This document shows, in pieces, positions 48,124 to 60,584 of a stretch of 64,000 bases of DNA; position 1 is the stretch's first letter; each line of letters begins with the position of its first letter. The stretch spans positions 34,507,737 through 34,571,736 of the forward strand of contig CP154954.1 in assembly GCA_039621445.1 (NCBI GenBank), written 5' to 3'. A model generated the notes under the pieces. That model was not told the DNA's origin. It ran no database searches and worked only from the letters and a program-made list of their open reading frames with translations. The position numbers were made by a program, and so were the translations under genes. This DNA comes from Euglena gracilis (Eukaryota; Euglenida; Euglenophyceae; Euglenales).

Positions 48124-49741
48124 GGCTCCGTGCGGATTCCTGTGGGTGCTCATCCTGGGGGTGATGCCGACCTGGTCGGCCCGACCTGTGGTCGGCCCGA
48201 CCCCTGTTGGTGGGATACCGACCTCTGGGGGTGATGCCGACCTGGTCGGCCCGACCCCCAGAAATCCGCATTACCCCCCCCCTTTTGGAAATTTAAGCCC
48301 CCCCCCCCTTCGTTTGAATAGGTCAATTGTTAAGTAAAGTAAAAATTTAACAAAAAAAATTTAGTAACGTGACCCCCCACCCTATATGGCACCCCCTCGG
48401 GAGCGTATTGACCCCCCTGGGGTCAAAACGCTTAGGGGAGGGGGTGACAACTAGGGGGGGGGGGGTTACTCAATTTACCCTACATGTCCATGGGTCCATT
48501 GGGTGCAAGTCGACCTAACCCTATCCCTTTCATTAACAAAATCAACCCCTTTTATCCGCCAACCCCTTTTCGGGTGCAAGTCGACCTAACCCTATTTCTT
48601 TCATTAACAAAATAACCCCCTTTTATCTGCCAACCCCTTCTCAAGTCGACCTAACCCTATCCCTTTCATTAACAAAATAACCCCCTTTTATCTGCCAACC
48701 CCTTTTCGGGTGCAAGTCAACCTAACCCTATCCCTTTCATTAACAAAATAAACCCCACTTTATCTGCCAACCCCTTCTCGGGTGCAAGTCGACCTAACCC
48801 TATCCCTTTCATGAACAAAATAAACCCCTTTTATCCGCCAACCCCTTTTATCTGCCAACCCCTTTTCGGGTGCAAGTCGACCTAACCCTATCCCTTTCAT
48901 TAACAAAATAAACCCCTTTTATCTGCCAACCCCTTCTCAAGTCGACCTAACCCTATCCCTTTCATTAACAAAATAAACCCCTTTAATCTGCCAACCCCTT
49001 TTCGGGTGCAAGTCGACCTAGCCCTATCCCTTTCATTAACAAAATAAACCCCTTTTATCTGCCAACCCCTTTTCGGGTGCAAGTCGACCTAACCCTATCC
49101 CTTTCATTAACAAAATTAACCCCTTTTATCTGCCAACCCCTTCTCAAGTCGACCTAACCCTATCCCTTTCATTAACAAAATAAACCCCTTTAATCTGCCA
49201 ACCCCTTTTCGGGTGCAAGTCGACCTAACCCTATCCCTTTCATTAACAAAATAAACCCCTTTAATCTGCCAACCCCTTTTCGGGTGCAAGTCGACCTAAC
49301 CCTATCCCTTTCATTAACAAAATCAACCCCTTTTATCTGCCAACCCCTTTTCGGGTGCAAGTCGACCTAACCCTATCCCTTTCATTAACAAAATAAACCC
49401 CATTTTTCTGCCAACCCCCTTTATCTGCCAACCCCTTTTCGGGTGCAAGTCGACCTAACCCTATCCCTTTCATTAACAAAATGAACCCCCTTTATCCGCC
49501 AACCCCTTTTCGGGTGCATGTTGATCTCGTCTTTTGGAAACCCGGGTGGGGGGGGGGCTTAAATTTCCAAAAGGGGGGGGGTAATGCAGATTCCTGGGGG
49601 TGATACCGACCTGGTCGGTATCACCCCCAGGGGTAGTTATCGACCTGGTCGGCCCGACCCTGGTCGGGCCGACCAGGTGGTCGGGCCGACCAGGTCGGCA
49701 TCACCCCCAGGGTGAGCACCCACAGGAATCCGCCCGGGGCC
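48124..49741. mobile_element. T2: TIR element with 9-bp target duplication and minisatellite
   Basis: AACGGTTGG flanks both ends (48,115-48,123; 49,742-49,750) and derives from the surrounding satellite. TIRs: GGC(T/C)CCG(T/G)GCGGATTCC, then TGTGGGTGCTCA, GGGGGTGATGCCGACCTGG and palindromic GGTCGGCCCGACC blocks. A 9-bp duplication and long TIRs fit Mutator-like elements. No transposase; the interior is a minisatellite. Confidence 0.85.
48505..49520. repeat. ~70-bp minisatellite inside T2 (about 14 copies)
   Basis: Units of 64-72 bp (two of 86-89) contain AAGTCGACCTAACCCTATCC, CTTTCATTAACAAAAT and TCTGCCAACCCCTT. Each unit includes CCTAACCCTA, resembling telomeric repeat, but interspersed with other sequence. 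Confidence 0.95.
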
Positions 49742-49750
49742 AACGGTTGG

Positions 49751-52700
49751 AAATTCTGGTTGTCCCCCCCCGGGGGGGGGTGGGCAGCCAAAATATCCAG
49801 CCGTAATTCCAAAAAAACCCAGGGGCAGCCAAAATTTCCAACCGTTATCTAAAAAACCCAGGGGTGGTTGCAGCCAAAGTTTCCAATAACAATTGTAATT
49901 TAAAATTTTCACACGTAATTCTGAAAAAACGTGGGGGGGGGGCAGCCGAAATTTCCAACTGTAATCCTAAAAAAACGGGGGGGGGGCGAAATTTCCAACT
50001 GTAATTCTGAAAAAAACCAGGGGGGGGGGGCAGCCAATATTTTAAACCGCAATTCTAAAAAAAAACCCAGGGGGGGCCAAAATTTACATCCGTAACTCTA
50101 AAAAAAAAATGGGGGGCAGCCAAAAATTTTCAACAGTAATTCTAAAAAAAACGTGGGGGGCAGCCAAAATTTCCAACCGTGATTCTGAAAAAACCCAACG
50201 GGGGGGCAGCTAAAATTTCCAACTGTGATTCAGAAAAATACGAGGGGGGGGTGGCAGCCAAAAAATTTCATACTCTAATTCTAAAAAAAAACCGGGGGGG
50301 CAGCCAAATTTTGCAACCTTGATTCTGAAAAAACCCATCGGGGGGGGGCAGCCAAAAATTTCCAACCGTAATCCTAAAAAAAAAAAAACCGGGGGGGGCA
50401 GCCAAAATTTCCAACCGTGATTCTTAAAAGAATCAGGGGGGGGAGGTGTGGCAACCAAAAATTCCAACCGTAAAAAAAAGCCCTGGGGGGGCAGCGAAAT
50501 TTTCCAACCATAATTCCAAAAAAAACCCAGGGGTAGGTAAAAAAAAACCCCGGTGGGGGGGGTCAAAATTTCCAACCGTGATCCCGGTGGGGGGGGTCAA
50601 AATTTCCAACCGTGATTCTGAAAAAATACGGGGGGGGGGGGGAAGCCAAAACTTTCCAACCGTGATTCTGAAAAAACCCGACGGGGGGGGGCAGCCAAAA
50701 TTTCCAACCGTGATTCTAAAAAAAAACCAGGGGGGGGGGCAGCCAAAATTTCCAACCCAAATTCTAAAGAAACAAACCGGAGGGGGGGGCAGCCAAAATT
50801 TTCCAACCGTAATACTGAAAAAAAGCAGGGGGTGGCAGCCAACATTTCCAACCGTTATTCTAAAAAAAAAAAAAACGGGGGGGTGGCAGCCAAAATTTCC
50901 AACTGTAATTCCGAAAAAAATCCCAGGGGGTGGCAGCCAAAGTTTCCAACCGTAATTCTAAAAAAAAACGCAGGGTGGGTAAAAAATTGCCCGGGGGGGG
51001 GGAGGCAAAATTTCCAACCGTAATCTGAAAAAACCCGGGGGGGGGGGCAGCCAAAATTTCCAACCGTAATTCTAAAAAAAAACCGGGGGGAAAAATTTTA
51101 AAAAAACCCAGGGGGCACAATTTCCAACCGTGATTCTGAAGGAAAAAAACCCGGGGGGGGCAGCCAAAATTTCCAACCACAATCTTTAAAAATACCCAGC
51201 TTATTTCCTGGGGGGGGGGGCACTGAAATTTCCAACCGTAACTCTGAAAAAAACTCCGGGGGGCAGCCAAAATTTCCAACCGTAATTCTGAAAAAAACCC
51301 AACGGGGGGGGGGGCAGCTAAAATTTCCAACTGTGATTCAGAAAAATACGAGGGGGGGGAGGAAGCCAAAAAATTTCATACTCTAATTCTAAAAAAAAAA
51401 CCCGGGGGGGGGGGGCAGCCAAATTTTGCAACCTTGATTCTGAAAAAACCCATCGGGGGGGGGCAGCCAAAATTTCCAACCGTAATCCTAAAAAAAAAAA
51501 ACCGGGGGGGGGGGGGCAGCCAAAATTTCCAACCCTAATTCTGAAAAAAAAACCGGGGGGGGTAGCCAAAATTTCCAACCGTAATTTTTAAAAAACCCAG
51601 GGGGGCAGCCAAAATTTCCAACTGTGATTCAGAAAAATCCAGGGGAGGGGTGGCAGCCAAAATTTCCAACCCTAATTCTAAAAAAAACCGGGGGGGGCAG
51701 CCAAAATTTCCAACCGTAATTTTAAAAAATCCCAGGGGGGCAGCCAAATTTTCCAACCGTGATTCTGCAAAAATCCGGGGGGGGGGTCAGCCAAAATTTC
51801 CAACCCTAATTCTAAAAAAAACTGGGGGGGGCAGCCAAAATTTCCAACCGTAATTTTAAAAAAACCCAGGGGGGCAGCCAAAATTTCCAACCGTGATTCT
51901 GCAAAAATCCGGGGGGGGGGCGGTCAGCCAAAATTTCCAACCGTGATTCTGAAAAAACCCAACGGGGGGGGGGGGCAGCCAAAATTTCCAACCGTGATTC
52001 AGAAAAATCCAGGGGTGGGGTGGCAGCCAAAATTTCCAACCCTAATTCTAAAAAAAAACCGGGGGGGGGGGGCAGCCAAAATTTCCAACCGTAATTTTAA
52101 AAAAACCCAGGGGGGCAGCCAAATTTTCCAACCGTAATTCTGAAAAAAACCGGGGGGGGGGGGGGGCAGCCAAAATTTCCAACCGTAATTCTGAAAAAAA
52201 ACGGGGGGGGCAGCCAAAATTTCCAACCGTAATTCTAAAAAAAAGGGTGGCAGCCAAAATTTCCAACCGTGATTCTCAAAAAAATCGGGGGGGGGGGGGG
52301 CAACCAAAAATTCCAACCGTAAAAAAAAGCCCAGGGGGGGGAGCGAAATTTTCCAACCATAAGACCAAAAAAAACCCAGGGGTAGGTAAAAAAAAAACCT
52401 AGGTGGGGGGGGTCAAAATTTCCAACCGTGATCCCGGTGGGGGGGGGGTCAAAATTTCCAACCGTGATTCTGAAAAAAACCGGGGGGGGTCAGCCAAAAC
52501 TTTCCAACCGTGATTCTGAAAAAACCCGACGGGGGGGGGGGGGCAGCCAAAATTTCCAACCGTGATTCTAAAAAAAAACCAGGGGGGGGCAGCCAAAATT
52601 TCCAACCCTAATTCTAAAGAAACAAACCGGAGGGGGGGGGCAGCCAAAATTTTCCAACCGTAATACTGAAAAAAAGCAGGGGGTGGCAGCCAACATTTCC

Positions 52701-55060
52701 AACCGTTATTCTAAAAAAAAAACGGGGGGGTGGCAGCCAAAATTTCCAACTGTAATTCCGAAAAAAATCCCAGGGGGTGGCAGCCAAAGTTTCCAACCGT
52801 AATTCTAAAAAAAAACGCAGGGTGGGTAAAAAATTGCACGGGGGGGGGGCAGTCAAAATTTCCAACCGTAATCTGAAAAAACCCGGGGGGGGCAGCCAAA
52901 ATTTCCAACCGTAATTCTAAAAAAAACCGGGGGGAAAATTTTTAAAAAAAACCCAGGGGGCACAATTTCCAACCGTGATTCTGAAAGAAAAAAACCCGGG
53001 GGGGGGGGCGGGGCAGCCAAAATTTCCAACCACAATCTTTAAAATACCCAGCTTATTTCCTGGGGGGGGGGCACTGAAATTTCCAACCGTAACTCTGAAA
53101 AAAAATCCGGGGGGCAGCCAAAATTTCCAACCGTAATTCTGAAAAAAACCCAACGGGGGGGCAGCTAAAATTTCCAACTGTGATTCAGAAAAATACGAGG
53201 GGGGGTTGGCAGCCAAAAAATTTCATACTCTAATTCTAAAAAAAAAAAACCGGGGGGGGGGGCAGCCAAATTTTGCAACCTTGATTCTGAAAAAACCCAT
53301 CGGGGGGGGGGGTGGGGGGCCAGCCAAAATTTCCAACCGTAATCCTAAAAAAAAAAACCGGGGGGGGGGGGGGGGGGGCAGCCAAAATTTCCAACCCTAA
53401 TTCTGAAAAAAAACCGGGGGGGGGGGGAAACCAAAATTTCCAACCGTAACTTTAAAAAAACCCAGGGGTGGCAGCCAAAATTTCCAACCCTAATTCTAAA
53501 AAAAAACGGGGGGGGGGCAGCCAAAATTTCCAACCGTAATTTTAAAAAAACCCAGGGGGGCAGCCAAATTTTCCAACCGTGATTCTGCAAAAATCCGGGG
53601 GGGGGGTCAGCCAAAATTTCCAACCCTAATTCTAAAAAAAACCAGGGGGGCAGCCAAAATTTCCAACCGTAATTTTAAAAAAACCCAGGGGGGCAGCCAA
53701 AATTTCCAACCGTAATTCTGAAAAAAAACGGGGGGGGGGGGGCAGCCAAAATTTCCAACCGGAATTTAAAAAAAAAACCGGGGGGGGCAGCCAAAATTTC
53801 CAACCGTAATTTTAAAAAAACCCAGGGGGGCAGCCAAAATTTCCAACCGTAATTCTGAAAAAAAACGGGGGGGGCAGCCAAAATTTCCAACCGTAATTCT
53901 AAAAAAAAGGGTGGCAGCCAAAATTTCCAACCGTGATTCTCAAAAAAATCGGGGGGAGGGGTGGCAACCAAAAATTCCAACCGTAAAAAAAAGCCCTGGG
54001 GGGGCAGCGAAATTTTCCAACCATAATTCCAAAAAAAACCCAGGGGTAGGTAAAAAAAAACCCCGGTGGGGGGGGTCAAAATTTCCAACCGTGATCCCGG
54101 CGGGGGGGGGGTCAAAATTTCCAACCGTGATTCTGAAAAAATCCGGGGGGGGCCAGCCAAAACTTTCCAACCGTGATTCTGAAAAAACCCGACGGGGGGG
54201 GGGGGGTGGGGGGGGGGCAGCCAAAATTTCCAACCGTGATTCTAAAAAAAAAACCGGAGGGGGGGGCAGCCAAAATTTTCCAACCGTAATACTGAAAAAA
54301 AGCAGGGGGTGGCAGCCAACATTTCCAACCGTTATTCTAAAAAAAAAAAAAACGGGGGGGTGGCAGCCAAAATTTCCAACTGTAATTCCGAAAAAAATCC
54401 CAGGGGGTGGCAGCCAAAGTTTCCAACCGTAATTCTAAAAAAAAACGCAGGGTGGGTAAAAAATTGCCCGGGGGGGGGGGCAGTCAAAATTTCCAACCGT
54501 AATCTGAAAAAACCCGGGGGGGGGCAGCCAAAATTTCCAACCGTAATTCTAAAAAAAACCGGGGGGGAAAAATTTAAAAAAAACCCAGGGGGCACAATTT
54601 CCAACCGTGATTCTGAAGGAAAAAAACCCGGGGGGGGGGGGGCAGCCAAAATTTCCAACCACAATCTTTAAAAATACCCAGCTTATTTCCTGGGGGGGGG
54701 CACTGAAATTTCCAACCGTAACTCTGAAAAAAAATCCGGGGGGCAGCCAAAATTTCCAACCGTAATTCTGAAAAAAACCCAGGGGTGGTGAAAAAAAAAA
54801 CCAGGGTGCGTAAAAAAAAAACGGGGGGGGCAGCCAATATTTCCAGCCGTAATTGTTAAAAAAAATACCGGGGGGGGTCAGCCAAAACTTCCAACCGTAA
54901 TTTAATTCAACCCACAACCGTGATTCTGAAAAAACCCAGGGGGACCAGCCAAAATTTCCAACCATAATTCTAAAAAAAACCCAGGGTGGGTAAAAAAATC
55001 CCTGGGGGGGGCAGCCAAAATTTCCTTTATAACCCCTAATTCCCCTGGGTGTTTAAGGAA
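49751..55060. repeat. CAGCCAAAATTTCC satellite, block 3, higher-order
   Basis: More than 100 diverged ~45-50-bp units. Markers recur at fixed offsets: GTGGCAGCCAACATTTCC at about 50,832, 52,683 and 54,310; CCCAGCTTATTTCCTGG at about 51,197, 53,049 and 54,680; AGGGGTAGGTAAAA near 50,530, 52,379 and 54,042. This gives three higher-order copies of about 1,850 and 1,630 bp. Confidence 0.9.
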
Positions 55061-55690
55061 AAAGGATGCCCCCCCAAAAAAGTGGCCCAGATATTTCGGT
55101 GGGGGGGGGCTGCCCATAAAAAGTGCGGATCGTGGCCAAAATATTTCGGGGGGACTGCCCAAAAAAGTGCAGATTGTGGTTCAGCTGGGCAAAAAACACG
55201 GCCCAGAGATTTCTCGGGGGGGGGGGGGGGGCTGCCCGGAAAAAAGTACGGATTGTGGCCCTAAATTTTCAGCTGGGCTGCCAAGAAAAAGTATGGCCCA
55301 GATATTGGTGGGGGGGTGGCTGCCCAGAAAAAAGTACAGATTGTGGCAAAATATTTCGGGGGGGGGGGGGCTGCCCAAAAAAGTGCGGATTGTGGCCCAA
55401 ATTTTCAGCTGGGGGGGGGGGGGGGCTGCCCCCCAAAAAAATACGGCCCAGATATTTGGGGGGGGGGGGGCTGCCCAAAAAAAAGTGCGGCCCAGATATT
55501 TCGGTGTGGCTGCCCAAAAAAAGTACAGGTTGTGGCCTGTAATTCTCAGCTGGGCTGCCCCCCCAGACATTTCGGGGGGGGGGGGCTGCCCGAAAAAGCA
55601 CGACCCAGATATTTCGGTGGGAGGGGAGGGGTGGCTGCCCAAAAGATGTACGGATCGTGGCCTGAAATTTTCAGCTGGGCTATCCCAGGG
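55060..55690. repeat. Second satellite family
   Basis: About a dozen units of ~50-60 bp: G-run, GCTGCCCAAAAAAGT, (A/G)CGGATTGTGGCC, then either AAATTTTCAGCTGGG or CAGATATTTCGG. Embedded in the first family, which resumes at 55,690-55,830. Confidence 0.9.
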
Positions 55691-55830
55691 TGGTGGCAGC
55701 CAAAATTTCCAACCTAAAAAAAACCAGGGGGAGCAGCCCAAATTCCTAACCGTAATTCTAAAAAAAAACTCAGGGTGGGTAAAAAAAAACCCGGGTCCAA
55801 ACAAAATTTCCATCCGTGATTCTGAAGGGG

Positions 55831-57880
55831 GGGTCCCACCTTTTGAATCATGATCCGTACTTTTTTCTAAAAAAGTACGGAACAAAAGTTTTGTGGCCCC
55901 TAATTCCCTAGATGATTAGTGAAAAAGAAAACATATTCAGGGGGGCGTGCACGCGCTCTCCGCTCTCCGCTCTCCTCTCTGGGCTCCTTGATGTCGTCGT
56001 TCTGGAGTGCCAAACCCGGTTCCCTGAACCCCTCCCCCCAAGTGGGAACCCCCAGGGGTTTCCTGGAGGCTCTCCCCCAAACCTGTCCTGGGCTGAAACT
56101 CACAATTTCACGATACATCTCAAGATGGCCAAAAGGTTGCAAACCTGAAACAAAAAACAAACAAACCTGGGTTCAATGGCTTCTTTGCTTCTTTGAATGA
56201 TCAGCACCCTACAGAACATGAACATAATTGCAACCTGAATTGCAACCTGAAAGCAAACCTGAATTCAATGGCTTCTTTGCTTCTTTGAAAGATCAGCACA
56301 GCCTGGAAAAAAATGCAGGTGGGATTCACGCCAATGCACAAATGCTGCACAAATGCAACACAAAAAAAGGCGCAGATGCAATCCTTGCACATTCCAGACA
56401 CACTTCCTTCTAATTCTTCACAACCGGGCGTCTTCCCCCCTGCAGGTCACTCAACACCATCGTCTGATCGTGCCAAATTGGCCCAAAATCTGGCACCTGC
56501 CTGTGCATGGATGACCAAATGACCAAATGAGCCAACATTCTGGAATTTCCTGTGCATGCAATCTCTCAGCCACTTTGACCTCACGAAGCTGGAAGACCAA
56601 ACTGGCCTGGTTTACTGGGTTGCAGGGGGTTGCAGAAAGCCAAGCACGTGGTCTCCAAAGGCCTAGTTCACAGCCAGTGCATGCAAACGGTCGCAAATGC
56701 TAACTTTCGCTACACGCACTCCCAGCACGCCAAACCAGCCGGAATGCATACCCATCGCTCCCGGGCACCTATTGGCTGTCGAAACTCACGTGCAACGCTC
56801 GGGCACGCAGCAACCACCCACGCATTCAGCAGCATCGAACAACGGGTGCCAGCACACCTGGTGGGCTTCGACGCTGGGCATTCCGGGACACCAACCCCGC
56901 TTGTTGCCGTCGCTCGGTTCGTGCGCTGGATTTGACTGCTGGAGCTCGTTCACCTGCGAAATAAGGAATCACCCCGTAGGTTCCAGGCACCCACCTCCCG
57001 ATCCGGGCCCTCCCACCCATTTCAGGCGCCCCGATCCGGATGCAGGGTCTCACGGCGCATCCAACCGACCCGGTCCCGGGGCCCAACCCTCAAAGGTTGA
57101 CGCCAGTCCTACGGTTTCCGGATGCGAATCGCTCGACGGGGCTGTTTTTACGGGCGTAATAAGTTAGACAAGCACGTAAGGCCCGTGCTCACGCACGGGC
57201 GGTTTCGCGAATGCGGTGCAGACGCGGGCGGGACCGAAACCCGATCTCGGCCCAGGAGCGAAAGTACGATTTTACCGACACCAGAACCATGCACGGGACG
57301 AAGCCGGATCCAACCGTTCCATTCGCAGCGTCTGGCGTTGCGGATTGCGCGCCGAATCCACCCCTACGCAGCGAAATCGCGTGCACATTGGCGGCATTCG
57401 CAGAGCGTAGGCGGGACAACGCTCCGGTAGTAAGGTGGGTAGATAAGTTAGATTGGGCACCCCGTTTCCCCCTCAGGAGTGTTTTAAACACTTCTTTCAA
57501 CCAGGCTGTAACGGCGCGCTGCACGCTTGTGCATGGCTGACCACGCTGGACAAAAACCTGAAATTTTGGCATCACGATGGTTTTTTGGCATATCACTGAA
57601 TTTGTCAGAATTTTTTTTGTTGGCCAGGTGCACGAATGATAGGAGGATCCCACCGAGCCAAAGTCCTTGGGGTGAGAACATTGTGCGGTGAATGTTCGCC
57701 GATCCAATCAACCGCATCAACGAGCCCCCCCCCTCCAAATTCAGTTCTCTTGGTTGGGCTGAAAATGCATGCAGACACATTGGACCTCAAAAACTGTCAA
57801 AAAAGTCCCATTTTTAAAAAAAAATTGAAACTGTGCTGGGTGGAGGCCGAGGACACATCCATCATGCAAATCATTGGATA
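55831..57880. other. Mostly unique sequence, no gene recognised
   Basis: A duplicated TTCAATGGCTTCTTTGCTTC block lies at about 56,173 and 56,261. Frames of up to ~170 codons exist on both strands near 56,700-57,700 but overlap each other and show no recognisable domain. Confidence 0.4.
57181..57200. repeat. 20-nt hairpin shared with 43,113
   Basis: Identical GCCCGTGCTCACGCACGGGC palindrome. Confidence 0.75.
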
Positions 57881-57889
57881 AGTGAATAG

Positions 57890-58412
57890 GGATATGGATA
57901 CGGTCAGGGTGAGGGTTAGGGGGTTCTTGTTCGCTGCACGAACCACCAAAAGTTTTACAAGTCGGATCACCCAGCCGCACCAAGAAAATTTTTAATGGAT
58001 TTTAGCTTGGGCAGAATCCAGGATTGGCCCTGCCGTACCTCGGGCAGGGCAGTGTTCCCAAAGGCAGACGGCAGGCAGGAGAAAGGAAGATAAAGTCCAC
58101 CGACATTTCGCCCCCACAAAGGGAATGGCCCGCCGTTGGCTGGAGGAAAAGGTGCCAGCGGCCCTTTTTTCTTTTTCCCACTTTCCCTCCCCCACAGCCT
58201 CCTTGGGGTCAAAGCCAGGTCACAAGGCTGCACGCCACCCAAAAAGCAAAACCTCAGACCCCGACCCTTCAAAATACCTCATACAACCACTATTCAGGCC
58301 TCAGAGCAACTGACTTGTAAAACTTTTGGTGGTGGTCGTGCAGTGAACAAGCAACGGTTGGGGTTAGGGTCAGGGTCAGGGATAGGGATACGGCCAGGGT
58401 TAGGGATAGGGA
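57890..58412. repeat. Inverted repeat bordered by degenerate telomere-like G-strand repeats
   Basis: Arms of ~41 bp (57,923-57,963 and 58,312-58,355, GACTTGTAAAACTTTTGGTGG) enclose 350 bp. Outside both arms lies GGTTAGGG/GGGATAGGG/GGTCAGGG-type sequence, most regular at 58,357-58,412. Confidence 0.7.
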
Positions 58413-58640
58413 TAGCTAGATACCACCCCCCCCCCTTTATTTGAGCACACCCACGGGCCAACGGACCCCCCAAATGCTCAAATAAGGGGGGGGTCAAATA
58501 AGGGGGGGGGTCAAAAATTCCTTTAGAAAGCGGGTAAAAAAAATTTTCGGCGCCTTTGGCGCATGAAAAAAAATTTTCCCCGGACCCAAATGCTCAATTA
58601 AGGGGGGGGGGTCAAATAAAGGGGGGGGGGGTAACCCTCG
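58413..58640. repeat. Inverted-repeat (MITE-like) element
   Basis: TACCACCCCCC, CTTTATTTGAGCA and, later, TGCTCAAATAAGGGGG and GGTCAAATAAAGGGGG. Similar to 1,474-1,700. Confidence 0.55.
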
Positions 58641-58772
58641 GGGTCTGACTACCGCCCCCCGGTTTCGGGCCGAAGGCCCGGATTCTAACCTGAAAATGTA
58701 ATTGGTAAAAATCACAATCTCTGACAACAAATTACAAACAAAATCAATTTTTCCGGTTACCAAACTCTTTTC

Positions 58773-59414
58773 GGTACTTGTCTGTTATCGTACGACCGAC
58801 CCCCCCCTTTCGGTTATGGTGCGACGCCCGGTAATTATGGGGTTATTTGAAGGAGTAGGGTTAGGCGCTAATGGCCATGTTGCGCTACACGGCCGTGCTA
58901 TGCGGTCACGTAGCGCTACATGGGAGGTTCGGCAGCCATCCCCCCCCTGGTGGTTGGACCCCCTCGGCACAGCAAAATGGGGACCCCCCCCCCCTGGTCA
59001 GCCAACCCCCTCGGCACGGCATGCCGAACCATACCAATGAATTTTCCTTTGGGAAATTCCGGCTGTCCGCCACGGTGGACCCCCCCCCCCCTGGGGGACT
59101 GACCCCCTCGGCACGGCAAAATGGGCCCCCCCTGGTGGCCGAGGGTCCTCGTCAGACGTGCCGAACCTCCATGGCCGTGTTGCGCAACATGGCCATGTAG
59201 CGCAACATGGCCGTGTTGCGCTGCATGGCCATGTAGCGCTACGTGGCCGCGTAGCACAACACGGCCATGTTGCGCAACATGGCCGTGTTGCGCAACATGG
59301 CCATTCGCACCTAACCCAACTCCTTCAAATAACCCCATAATAACCCAAAAATAGGGCGTCGTACCATACCGAAAGGGGGGGGGGGCATCGGTTGTACGAT
59401 AACAGACAAGTACC
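58773..59414. mobile_element. T3: 642-bp TIR element, 8-bp target duplication
   Basis: CTCTTTTC on both sides (58,765-58,772; 59,415-59,422). TIRs of ~115 bp start GGTACTTGTCTGTTATCG and include TTATTTGAAGGAGT and TTAGG. The interior includes palindromic tandem units ACATGGCCGTGTTGCGCA (58,869-58,925; 59,168-59,305). No transposase. Confidence 0.85.
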
Positions 59415-59422
59415 CTCTTTTC

Positions 59423-60240
59423 AACAGACGGCCCATTTTTGGGCCTCAAACCTCGCAATTTTTTCGCGAATTTTTTTTCTTGGGGAAGCCAGGCACAGAG
59501 GGTTCCAAGTCCAAGACACAGTTCTCAAAATAAAATCCCCTTGTGTGTGCAAGGCATGGATGGCCACGGGTAAACATAAAATGTGCAATGATGGAAGACA
59601 GCTGATGACACTCATATGACACCTTGCATGGCTGGCGTTTTGTGGGGAAAAAATGGGGGGCAAAAAAAACATCAAAAAAAAGGGGGGAAGTGAGACAAAA
59701 TTTCCCTCTGTCGCAAGGGTACTCAATGGTCCAAAATGCTGGAATGGAATTTTTGTTTGGAAAAAATCGGCACAATTGTTTTTGCCATTTTCAAGGGGGG
59801 TCAAAAATCTGTTTATGACCCTTGAGGCAGAGGGAGGGGGGTCCGAGGAGGGGGGGGGGGCGCCGCGAGGGGAGGGGTCTTCTCTCATCGTTCATCCATG
59901 TTATGTTTATTTATTCATTTTTTCAATGGCTTCTTAGATTATTTAAACATTTTTCTATCTAGAACAACATGACTGGCAGCAAGCACCCAAGGGACAGCCC
60001 AAACCCCAGCCCCTCCAAAAGAAGGAGAGAGGTGTGCCAAGGACATGACAGGCAACCCTTTTCAACAGCTTGCAAAACAAATTCACAAAAAAAGTGTTTT
60101 TGCAGACCACGGATCCCGACCCTGAATTTTGTTTTTGGCCACAAATATCAGGGCAGGCGTTTGGCGGGTTGAACACAGTTTTTTCAAAGGGAAAATTTTG
60201 ATAAGTTTCAATTTTCTTTTGGTGGTGAAATCGTGGAGGG
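59423..60240. other. Unique sequence, no gene recognised
   Basis: CCCCTTGTGTGTGCAAGGC at about 59,538-59,556 is shared with the right inner part of T1 (47,208-47,226). Confidence 0.4.
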
Positions 60241-60244
60241 ATGA

Positions 60245-60260
60245 CAGCGTGCGCGCACAC

Positions 60261-60341
<81 letters not shown>

Positions 60342-60425
60342 TGCACGCACGCACGCACACGCACGCACACCCACACACACACACGCGCGCGCGCGCACGC
60401 ACACACACAAACAAACACAAATACA
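60245..60425 (+). repeat. (CA)n/(CACG)n microsatellite
   Basis: About 180 bp of CA, CACG and CGCG dinucleotide tracts; potential Z-DNA. Confidence 0.95.
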
Positions 60426-60437
60426 CTGACTGATTGT

Positions 60438-60560
60438 TGAAAATTGGTGATTGATTTTTTTTGGCGAGTGCTGGAGACCAGTCGCCAGCGACCATTGGTG
60501 GCACCTCTGGCGACCCCACTGGTGGTCGGGCCGACAAGTCGACCGACCACCAACAATATG
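60438..60560. repeat. T1-family terminus-like fragment
   Basis: GAAAATTGGTGATTGATTTT, then GCCAGCGACCATTGGTGG and GGTCGGGCCGAC palindromes, resembling the outer TIR of T1. Confidence 0.5.
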
Positions 60561-60584
60561 ACAGTGATTTTTGGACCCCCCAAT

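Noticed and set aside
48480-49520. CRISPR array
   Set aside because: Units are contiguous ~70-bp minisatellite copies without unique spacers, inside a eukaryotic TIR element.
48505-49520. True telomere
   Set aside because: Only one CCTAACCCTA per ~70-bp unit, bounded by a TIR element with target duplications; this is a minisatellite, not a chromosome end.
44900-55800. Long open frames with repeated GNFGCPPP / LEILAAPP-type peptides
   Set aside because: They follow the period and homopolymers of the 45-bp satellite, exist in several frames on both strands, and change frame with every run-length difference.
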